This document shows positions 53,929-64,000 of a DNA stretch of 64,000 nucleotides, piece after piece. The notes beneath the pieces are model-generated. The model worked only from the letters and a program-made list of their open reading frames with translations, searched no databases and had not been told where the DNA came from. The position numbers and the translations under genes are program-made. This stretch comes from Canna indica. Lineage: Eukaryota; Streptophyta; Magnoliopsida; Zingiberales; Cannaceae. The stretch's first letter is position 1; each line of letters starts with the position of its first letter. The stretch lies in NCBI GenBank assembly GCA_034359265.1, contig CP136890.1, positions 436,501 through 500,500 on the forward strand, given 5' to 3'.

Positions 53929-56900
53929 TCAAATCACTCGAGCTTTATACATGCAGATGTATGCCATGTGCCAGTCACCTGCATGAAAATTTATGGTTAA
54001 TTCGAACTAATCGGGTCAGAAAATATTGTCTTGGTAAATGATTTCCCTTCAAGTGTCTTACCGCCGCCAGATAGCTTTGTGATATCTTCTTCCCTTTCTG
54101 GGATTAAATTTTCATCATTATATCGGATCCATTTTCCTGTATCAACGAGTTTCACAATGAACAAGGAATACTATGCAAGCATAGAAGAAAACTTAGGAGT
54201 TTAGTCGACTGACCATTATCTTGTTTTACCCAGGCAGCATAGTGCCCAGAGTCAGCACTCCTTCCCTTGTGAGTGAGCACAGCAACCAAATCATAAATTC
54301 CAGTTAGCTGCACTTTTTCTTCAGAGGACACAGCTGTAGACAACAGAACAGAGAATGCCGCAACTTTGACCAAAATGACCAAGTATTTACCAGTGTAATT
54401 TGGGGTCCATAACTAACACAGTAAAATTTTGTCAAATATGAAGATGCGTGTCCGTCTTTATAGATAAGTCATTTTTACGAAGATATTTCAGATTGACATA
54501 ATCCGACAGATGAAAATAAATTCCCTGATGTTTAGAGGTAAGTTAACCTGAATTATTTCAGAAGTGATTTAACTACTTCTACAGAGAACTGAAGCCAATC
54601 TAGGAAAATCGAGTGGCACTTCATGAAACTTCATTTGAGCACACTACTGGAAGCAAATAGAGGAGGGGGGGGGGGGGAGAATGACAATTGAACTCAATTC
54701 CTATCTAAGATATGCAAATGTGCACATGAACAGGCATAGCACCATTTGACATGCTGTATAAATCTATATTAAGTTAATCAGGTGAAACTCTAATTGCATG
54801 ATGTAACCCTTAAAACAGTATCTATAGTATGAGGTAATCCTTAAGTATCTCTAATATAATTAAGGTACAGTTGGCTGCTCTGGAATGTTATGACAAAAAT
54901 ATGAAAGCTTACTAGTAGATCACAAAGAGAAACAGAGTATGCTATGGGTTTAATATTTGAAAGCATTAAGTTTTGAGAAGCATAATTAAGATGGCACATA
55001 TCAGGATCATTTGCAGATTTGGAGAGACAGATTTATAAGTCAATAGGACAAAATGATGAATGAGTAACATCTTGCAATCATGTATCAAGCAAATAACTGA
55101 GATGCATTGAAATGGGGATGAGACAACTACCTCCCCCAAAGTTTTGTCTAGCCATATATGGAACTTAATAAAAAGTGCAGCTTACCTTCTTGGATAACCC
55201 CAGATGGTTCTCCACTCTCACTGCATGATCCCTGCAGAAAATTCAGAAAAAGAAAAAAAACAGCTAGCAGCTTAAGCAAGTAATCCATGTTTTAAGCATA
55301 TGTTTTATGATGATTGATAAACAACCTTTCTCCAAGGATTTGTTTAGCTAGCTAGCACAGTGTTTTCGTACAGTGTCATTTCAAAAAATATTTTAGCTTA
55401 AACCTCTAGTAGTATATTTGTCACAAACAAATCAATCTTGCAATGTGAAGCATTAGCCACTAAACACGATCTACAGACTGCTTTGCATAAAGCATTATGA
55501 AGCCTGTTGCAGCCAGACTACATCACCCTAGTAAAGATAGTGCTATAACCACCATGGTATATCTATACAATAGCAATATGGACAACCATCAAATATAACT
55601 CTTTAGTCTTTAATGGAGTTGCTAATAGAAATACAAAGTATACCTGCAAAAATAAAGTAAATGTATATTTTTTAAAATACTTGGCCTTCCAGTATTTAGG
55701 GTACCAGCTGACTTATATCATATTATGGCTTCGGACCTCCAAGCTAGGTCTATTGTCTACTCAATTCCGTGTCTTGAAAATGCTTTAGAACAACTGCCTA
55801 AATGTTGTTATGGTTCCTTTTGATGCAATTGGTAGGAACCATATTCGTCCTCAGTCAAGTGATAGCTTAGCTTTACTACTGTGCAAGGGTTTTTCCTATC
55901 CAAGTCTTAGTGGATCTAGTGACAAATATCAACTCATTTAATTGAACAATAACAAAAGATGAACTCCACACGTATCAATCAACACAAGTTTAATTCACAC
56001 ACACACACATATATGTGTGTGTGTGTATGTTCAACATGATCATTTTCCTAAAATAAAAGAGTTGCACCGATCTCCATACCTCCAATTTAGGAATTTTCGC
56101 TTCATCTTCCTTGTTCTTGTCTCCTACTTTCAGTCCGAGTTTGGCATTTTCAAGTTCCCGTAGAGTCTTATACATGTAATTTTGGGTAATGACAGTATTT
56201 CAGCAACATTTAATAATGTAAGAAAATGTACTAGTCCAACCAAACCAACCAAACTGATGCTACAAAAGAAAAGGAGAAGAAACCTGGCGAGGAGCTTGAA
56301 GCTTTTGACGAAGCTCATCTGAGCAAAATTCATAAACATCCAGTTCCAACGGATAATCCACTTTCTGAACAAAAGGTAAAAAGATGAGATTAAATTTTTT
56401 TTACAAAAAACCCATAAAAACTCCTACTTGATGTCATGAAAGGATGAAGATGGCATGATAGTTAGCAGTAAAAATCACCATTGTATATAACATACCAACA
56501 TGGTAAGAGAATTACCCGCAGTATCTTTGCCTTCTGACTTGTCTCCCTTTTCCAAAAGAAACGGACAAACTGAACAGTCAAGTACCTGATAGGGAACGTG
56601 AACTATTTTTCAGAATTAAAAATCACTTACATATCTTTAAAGGGGAAAAACTATTCTTGCCTGGGTAATTCACTGATGTGTGATTCTTTTGTGAAAATCG
56701 CACTACGTCCCAGAGAAGAAGAAGTTTTCTCTAATTCTGACTTCAAGCCCTGTAAATTTTCAGTCCGAATGCAAAAAATAAATATACACATATATCTTAT
56801 AGTTCATAAGTAGTATATGCACAAAGGACTGTATGCTATACATTATTAAGAAAGCTTGTGATCAGCATTGCTTACACGTTTAAGTCCCTCATGCAAGTGG

Positions 56901-59117
56901 TTTATCTCTTGTGAGATATGGCATTTTAGGGCATACACAGATTCATTCCCAAAGCTTTCTTCACCACTTTCTGCACAAAACACCCTTGCAAAATAAAAAA
57001 TGTCAGATTTCCCAATCCAACTTGAGCATAATAAGCACAACAAGCAAAATGAATTGTTTAAATTTAAAATTTTCACATGAATGCTTGTTATAGTTCAATA
57101 GCATGAGAAAGGCAAAAGGAACCATTTCAGAGAGGGGGGAAAGGAAAATAAGAGAAACTATAACTTCAAATTGAAGATTGTGGAATTTAACCATATTCTC
57201 AAGCATAAATTGCACCTATTACTAAAGCATCACTGTCCCATCAAGTTAACAATCTTTTAACGTCATTGACATATGATGCCACTTATAAGAAGTTATTTCT
57301 ACTATCCACATATGACAAGTTAAGATATCATCATATGATAATCAAGATAATACTTTAAGTGCTCGTTTGGTACATCGTATAGTAGTAGCCTGTATAGTAC
57401 TAGTGTGTATAGTACTAGTCTGTATTGACTAATCTGTATAGTACTAGTATGTATAATATAATATAATATAATATATAATATAATATAATATAATATAATA
57501 TAATATAATATAATGTAATATATATAATATAATATAGTATATTATATATATTACATTATATTATAATAATATAATATAATATAATATAAAAAATTATATA
57601 ATATATTTTGTCATTAAAAATATTTCATAAATTAAAATTATTTTTTTAATATTTTTTTATTTTTGGCCGAGGTAAAATGAGTATCCAAAATATTGAAAGT
57701 TATAGTGCAGACTAATGAAGAGCTTTGAGAGTGTATTACTAATACACCTTATGGCAGCTTATGGGGTACTATTTTTAGTGCAGGTATTAGTTAATACCCT
57801 TCCCAAACACTGTATAGTGTTATCCTAATACTATACAAGAGGCTTATACAGGGTACCAAACGGGCCCTAAGAAAATAGTGTTCGTGATTTGAAAATATTT
57901 TCTATTAGCATAAGTGTATAAGTAATTATACTTAAGAATGAAGATACAAGTAAGGGAATGCAAGTATTTCCAAAAAAAAGTACTATGCAAATACTATCCA
58001 GGCAAAGGATTTCCAAAACCCATCTATGTCCCTAGACAATACCATGGTGCATGTAGACTAGCGCATTGGTTGCCATACATCCATGAAAAATACTACTTTA
58101 TTTCTTGTTTAGGTTAAGGGAATGTATGGGGAGGGATTAAAGGACGGTAAATAAAAGCTAAAAATTGCCCTCAAAATGAAACAAATTTTAACCTAGTGAG
58201 AGATAGGGTTAAAATTTTAAAGCCCTTAAAATCCTAATTTTAGTTTACTTTTCATATGTAATTTTTTTCAGTTCATTCTCACTCTCCTTTATAAAAATGT
58301 TGATTTCCATTACTCCAGTCTCAGTTTAATGTTGACTCGATTTGATTAGATTGGATTTGATCAAATTTACCCCTTCGATCATGAATAACATCCAAACATG
58401 GGAGAAGTTGATTTCTACAAGAGTAATGTTTATCCCTTGAAATATTACCCTTGTAAGTTTAAACTCATCCCACACGTACCCCAAATGTTAACAGGGAATT
58501 CTTCATTAGCAAAATCTCTTCTTTGAATTATTAACTCATTAAGTTAATTAAATTTATAATTATGAGGATGAAGCTACTAATATTTTCCTTTGTGTTCTAT
58601 ATATCCTGTTACTAATATAACTTGATCAGACATCAGTACAGCAGAGTACAACTACAGAATTCAAGTTTAAATATGGGTTCACATAAGCAGTCCATATTGA
58701 GTCCAAGTTCCATCATGGGTTCCAGCAAACATTTGTACGCCTGCCTGGGATTGGATGACTATAAACCATCCAAATCTACCCAAGTCATAGATCCTACACC
58801 ATATGAGACTCAACAAATAATGCTGTTGTAGAAGGGTATATCTGTACCTGTTGACAAGACCGATGCCAAACAGTGTCTTCATGGTTGCATATGCCTCACT
58901 GCATAATCATCAGAAAACAATATAATTAAATCACGAAAAAAAAGAACAGCAGATGATAAATTAGAACAAACTAAAGCAGTACATAACCTAATAGAGCATA
59001 AAGTGTTCAACTAAAAAAATGGGAAAACTAAATAGCTCCATCAATACAGAATTATAGTTGACAGCTCATTAACCACACTTTGATCCTCCTTTTATTTTAG
59101 CATGATGCAATACAATG

Positions 59118-59175
<58 letters not shown>

Positions 59176-62100
59176 ATGCAGTGTATAAAATTGCAAAAGT
59201 ATTTCCTGCAGCCATCCAGGATGACGCAAAGTCTGTGCACCATGGTCTTAAGGAGCTTATTGCCCACGATGAGCATGTAAGAAAACCGCATTTTGTCATG
59301 CCCCATTACAAATACAGGCATGACAAAATTTATTTAATCATATCAACAGTTATTAAATATATTGTTCTAGTTTACATTCAATTAGTTCCGTAGAAAAGGA
59401 GTGCAATGACCTATGTGCTCAAGTATGACAAACAAATATCAACAGAAAATTGACAACAGAGGACACGAGCTAAAACAAACATAATTGTTAGTTAAAAACT
59501 TGAAACTGGAAGAAAATATTCCCTTCCAGAATTGAAGGGCTAAAAATCCTAACACAGATACGGTAATCAACAAAGAACTACTATAGTATAGAGCATAGAC
59601 AATGTATTTGATACAGAATTAGAATGCTGCAGGAGTAGAGGATGGGTATTAGCATATACCCAGAAGCAGATTATGCAGTGGCGTTGAAGCAATGACTAGA
59701 GAAGCAGCAGGTTGCCTATGATTATTTGTATTTAATAGGTTATTACACAAGAAAGGACTAGTGGAATATTATGAAGAAAGAATGGCCAAAAAAATAAAAG
59801 ATGTACAAGCAAAGAAATGGATAAGATGATGGGTAAAACCGTAAAACAATATTGTTCTCCCACCCAATCAATCAATAATCAAAATTTTTAATTGAAGTGC
59901 ATACATCATAGAAGATGATTACAGTTGCAACTAAGGTAAGGTTAGCTCACATCTATTTTCCATACATAGGCCCAAATCGTACTCTGTATATTTATAGATG
60001 AATGATGTCCTTTATTTAGTATTTTATTTAAAGGATATGTATTTGTATTAGGAATTGCATCTCATTTTCATAAATCAGATGTTACTCTTACTCTCCACTC
60101 CCATTTTCACCTTTAGAAGTACAAACATTTGATCATTAGCCATTTTCCACTAATTTTTTAGAATAAAGTGACAACTTGTTAGGAAACTAAGGGCAGAGCT
60201 TGATCTTGATTGTCAATTTAAGTATTTAACATAACTCGTAAAGTTATACCAAACAATCCAACTCATAAAATTTATAGCAAAGAAACCTAGCTACATGTAG
60301 AATTTCTAGAAGTGATCAAATTTCTTCAGAAGGGAATAACAGTTGCAAACATTCAGGAATACTTTTAATACTTTATACAATGAGTGTATCATGCAAAGTT
60401 GTAAAAGTACATATATTAGCAACAAATAAATTACTACAGGAAATCTGACAAGACGAGAAGAAAATTACAGTTTCTGATGTAAGTATGAATATGACTTTCT
60501 GCAACATAAGCATTAAGCTATAACCAATGAATCAAGAGCACCTGGAGTCTGATGATCTCAGAGATTCAGAAAGTGTGGACACAAGCTGGGTCCAACATTC
60601 TTCAGCATCCTGCAATAATGAAAAAAACAACAACATAGATTAACATTCTTCGCTATTCACCCATATAAAGAATCAAAATAAGAGCATGTGTATTTAAGTA
60701 AACAAAAAACCACCTGCTGCATGTAGCCACCATTTTGTTGACGAGCAAACTCTGGATATTTTTTACGCAATATCTGTCCATAGCCAAAAGAGAAGTTAGA
60801 CAGTAATTAATTAACTAAACATTCAACAGTGATTATAAAAATGGACAAATTGCAACTGAGGAACAGATTGGCAAAATTGTGAAGACACAATCTAAAAGAC
60901 AAGCATAGAACAAAAAGTTTTCAGTCTCAAAGAGAAAAACAAAAATCAGATTTAAAAGGTAGCTTTTATACATTTTCTCCTATCACACAACCTTGCATCA
61001 TCTTCCACGTAACTGCAAGCAAAATGTAATAACAAAATGAAATAAGGGATGTTTGGTTGCCCATAATTTGAAACGCATGCAATTGTGCATGCAAATCCAA
61101 ATATTGCAAGCACTACGTGCACAACTGTTCGGTTGCTCGGATCTAGAGTTGCAAATTTGCAATTTATAATAATAATCATTTAAAAGTTACAAATATGTGT
61201 ATATTATCATCATTTTATTTACAAAATAAAAAATTTCTACATCTACTAATTTAGATTGTTAAAGCATCAGGACATAGTCTTTAGTCAAAGGTTCAATTCT
61301 TAGTTGTTGTGACTTTGGGCATATAGAGTACAATCTGATAGTTTAAATATATAGTTCTCAAAAATGTAAAATAAAATAAATTAATTTAAATATACAATTT
61401 TTTAGAGAAAAAAACATCAAAATAACCATTTCTGGGCAACCTAACACTCATAAGGTCACAAGTTAACAATATGCTCCAAATCTATTTGCAATCACTCCTA
61501 TGGTTTATTTGAACACCTGAGGAGTTTATCTGTGTATACTGAGACTTGTTACAAAAAAGAAGAATGATCTATTTCAACACTCGATCCCATGTTACAGACG
61601 CCTGTCTATCTTGGTGGGAGTGCATCTATGACAGGAGCACTATACTTGTGCAGTGAAAGCCTCAGTAACAAGGTGGCTGTTTCTGAAAATAGCAAACCCC
61701 AACTGTGCACTTGAGTTAGCAAAAGCAATTCGCTACAAAAAGATAAAAGAAGTTCCAAGATAGATTGCATACACAAAAATATTCGTTAATTTATTAATTT
61801 AAGCATGAAAAGTGATGTTCACGTGTATGCCCAATGGGCCTCTCTCCCTGGACCTCCTTCTTGTTCGGGCGAATACTGAGTTGATCTAAGTTCTATATTT
61901 TTCTTTTTTGAAAAAAATGAAAAGGGACACCTTTTACTCCTTTGAATGCTATTTGAGCAGAGATTGTAAAGCTTGGGACTGCAAATAACTAGATCAGGAC
62001 ATTTCAAAAGAAACAGGAATGTCTTATTTACAATGAGATTAAATCTCAATTGCTAAAAAATGGGATTTGAATCTTGCATTCTAATATATTGTTTTCTTAA

Positions 62101-62886
62101 TTTTTTAATTTGTATGCATACTCTCTTACACTGAGTTGCATTTACAATACTAAATAAAGCCCTCTTTATGATCAGAAAAATAAAAGGCAAACCTTGAACT
62201 GAACTGATGATCATTGTTAACTAATTTTCAAAAATGTCGAGTATTTTGTTCTTCCCTTCTAGAGAGTAGAGAGTACAAGTCTATTTTACCATAACTACTA
62301 CAATTGTTAAAGAAACAAACTATTGTAATTTTGATTCAGAAAATGACTTGTTCATTGGTGTCCTCACACGCATGACAACAAAAATACTATATTACTAAAG
62401 AAATAGATATCAGAACAAGCCAAAGGATAAGATATATTTCAAAGTTCGAATTTTACTACAAAGATTACACATGGCAGCAAAGAAATATAACAAAAACAGT
62501 AACTTGAAAGTTGAATGATAAACCTTACGAACAAAGTAAACATTTGACAACTAACCGATAAGAAATGTAATGGTGCGACAGGTTTGACACTCCTATCAAG
62601 CTCACTAAAAAGTTCTCGAGTGGCAACCGTAAGAAGATGAGAGTACTGATCTAGCTCATTGTTCCTTCCTGAGTTAGTATAACTGCTTGCAAACAAATTG
62701 AAAATATGTTATCCAACATAGTTTGCTTGAAATAAGGCATTTGCTAACTTTTCATGTGAAGTGCATGCATTAAATTAAAATTCACCTCAACAATGCAGAC
62801 TTCAACTCTGGAACAGAATGTAGACACTGCAATGTAGAGTTCATGTAACAGGTGTTCCCCAAATTATAAAGACCCGCACTGTGACC
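53929..62886 (-). CDS. UBP6/7: Ubiquitin-specific protease UBP6/7 (USP14/Ubp6 orthologue), N-terminus missing
   Basis: Fourteen exons: 62886-62786, 62682-62556, 60773-60714, 60609-60542, 58898-58848, 56984-56876, 56749-56661, 56585-56516, 56364-56284, 56166-56080, 55231-55186, 54333-54214, 54136-54062, 53978-53929. They encode the last 377 residues. The catalytic Cys box is [17 protein letters not shown] and the His box [15 protein letters not shown]. Family landmarks are [70 protein letters not shown] and the end [14 protein letters not shown]. The ubiquitin-like domain (about 105 residues) must lie beyond the right edge. The intron after 56661 begins with GC (AG then GCAAGA) instead of GT. 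Family role: proteasome-bound deubiquitinase recycling ubiquitin from substrates. The start of the 56166 exon (after AAG) is less certain than the others. Confidence 0.93.
54665..54677. repeat. Poly-G run in UBP6/7 intron
   Basis: Thirteen consecutive G residues on the plus strand; such runs are prone to length variation and sequencing error. Confidence 0.85.
55996..56030. repeat. Palindromic (CA)n-AT-(TG)n microsatellite in UBP6/7 intron
   Basis: A CA run turns through ATATAT directly into a GT run, so the tract is self-complementary. Confidence 0.85.
57359..57867. mobile_element. Tourist-like MITE in UBP6/7 intron
   Basis: The left end reads GTGCTCGTTTGGTAC and the complement of the right end GGGCCCGTTTGGTAC, flanked by TAA (57356-57358 and 57868-57870). 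509 bp. The first third has expanded into TATAA pentanucleotide repeats (about 57450-57596). It sits in the intron between exons 58898-58848 and 56984-56876. Confidence 0.78.
59124..59172. repeat. (TA)n microsatellite in UBP6/7 intron
   Basis: About 24 TA units. Open frames of repeating Tyr-Ile across it are artefacts. Confidence 0.95.
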
Positions 62887-64000
62887 CTGTTGGTAACAAA
62901 TCAACCAATAATTCAAAACTAACGTCGCTATGGAACGTTATAAACATTCAGCAAGTGTTACAAAAAAGAAATGCACAAGCTCAAAAAAATTATAATGTCT
63001 TGGGTTCATGTAGAGTTCAACAAGGATGACAACAGCTGCTCAACAAATGAACATGGCACAAACCATGAAGTAAGCATTCTCATTCCCATGTCAATTAACT
63101 GTCAATTGTAAGCGATAATTGAAGATGGTATGGCACGCGCTTGTAGGAAAAAGGATTCAAGGAAAACCAAGGTTCTATTCAGTCACCGGTATATGGAGAA
63201 GCAAAATTACAAGAGAGAAAAAACATGACTTCTCTTCTGCCACTTGGGTGTACAGTAGGTAAAGAGAAGAAATATAACATTTGTGTAATATGGTTTGCAA
63301 AGACAAGTGTAGGTTTTAATTAGTAGTATTTGTTATTAGGCTAAGGAAATACATCTAAGCATTCAGGACCAGCCACCTAGAACCATAATTATGACCAATA
63401 ATCCAACTTACAAAATGTAGTTAGCGGCATAATGAATATTGTACTAAAGACCATTATAGCTATAATTTTTGGTGTAAAGGCATTATTTATTTCACTTTAA
63501 TCGAGACAAATATCAACACTTGAACATAAAGAAATCCAATAAGATCATATTATATAGTTTCCAGCCATTCAGGTAATTCTCCTTACATAAATCCTCTTAT
63601 TCTTATGTACTATTTTACTAGGTTATCCTCAACCGCAAAATACCTATTACTTTTATAAATATATACATATATAGGTACATCTAGACAAATTGAGTCTTTC
63701 GGGATAAAAAGAATGCAATGAGTGATAGAGGTGTCAATGGGCCAGGTCCGCCCGTGGGCAGCACGGACCCGACCCGAAAAAGGTCGTGGGCTGGGCTCAT
63801 CCCTAGGGCATGTGGGTTGTGCTCGGCACGGCCGGGAGGCCAGCACTGGCACAGGCCCAGCATTGGGCTGGCCCGAGCCTTAAGCGGTGGGCCGCATGCA
63901 CGACTCGGAGTTTACTCGGCAATCACGGCCCATTTCCACCTAACTAAGTATCATGCTCTGATATAAAAATTAACAAATAGAAGAACATAGTGCATAAGCA
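62887..64000. other. UBP6/7 intron running off the right edge
   Basis: The exon starting at 62886 has an acceptor (ACAG) and no upstream coding exon could be found to the window end, so this is intron. It includes the GC-rich hAT-like element at 63726-63942. Confidence 0.6.
63726..63942. mobile_element. Short hAT-like MITE, GC-rich
   Basis: The left end reads TAGAGGTGTCAATGGGCC and the complement of the right end TAGGTGGAAATGGGCC, a decayed inverted pair of the hAT type. The interior consists of GGGCC/GGCCC-rich units. The flanking octamers do not match, so no target duplication supports it. Confidence 0.45.

Noticed and set aside
59069..59393. Open frames containing long Tyr-Ile repeats
   Set aside because: Translation of a (TA)n microsatellite within a UBP6/7 intron.
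61255..61305. tRNA-like box A/box B pair (TTGTTAAAGCATC and GGTTCAATTC) on the plus strand
   Set aside because: The boxes are imperfect and no cloverleaf or SINE tail is visible; too weak to call.

Overview
This is nuclear DNA from a flowering plant. The protein-coding genes are split by many short GT-AG introns, the intergenic DNA is AT-rich and full of small inverted-repeat transposons (MITEs), and the proteins match plant-only or plant-type families: MSI4/FVE, HOTHEAD, DUF1639, AG-peptide and RABD2. Some exons (HOTHEAD exons 2-4, the AG-peptide, DUF1639 exon 1) are strongly GC-rich while others are not. That bimodality and the Tourist-type MITEs lean towards a monocot, but the species cannot be named from sequence alone.

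Layout, left to right. (1) 295-5232, minus: 5' part of an MSI4/FVE WD40 histone-binding gene, running off the left edge. (2) 5.4-8.6 kb: AT-rich spacer with two nested Tourist-like MITEs and a 188-bp near-palindromic element. (3) 8703-12449, plus: complete HOTHEAD-like GMC oxidoreductase with a hAT-like MITE in intron 2. (4) 14400-20399, minus: complete casein kinase 1-like gene, 14 exons. (5) 23304-28029, plus: complete CZIB/UPF0587 zinc-binding protein. Its intron 2 holds LTR-retrotransposon debris next to a piece of plastid ycf2. (6) 30488-33226, plus: complete DUF1639 gene. (7) 34056-34798: Mutator-like foldback element with a 9-bp target duplication. (8) 36313-36510, plus: intronless arabinogalactan peptide. 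(9) 37-41 kb: LINE remnant, a Tourist-like MITE and a long inverted repeat. (10) 41413-46429, plus: complete RABD2 (Rab1/Ypt1) GTPase, with a Tourist-like MITE in intron 1. (11) 47504-51867, minus: complete PWWP-domain nuclear protein. (12) 53929-62886, minus: UBP6/7 (USP14-type) ubiquitin protease. Its N-terminal ubiquitin-like part lies beyond the right edge, and it has a GC-AG intron and an intronic Tourist-like MITE.

The genes are ordinary housekeeping or developmental loci with independent functions; there is no cluster logic. Exon structures were rebuilt by hand from splice signals, reading frame and family knowledge. Junctions in strongly conserved families are reliable to the base; exceptions are stated. 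The most informative non-genic features are the transposon structures with readable target-site duplications (nested MITEs, foldback MULE), the plastid/retrotransposon composite insertion, and the in-frame basic extension upstream of the only available MSI4/FVE start codon. I found no convincing previously undescribed gene system.
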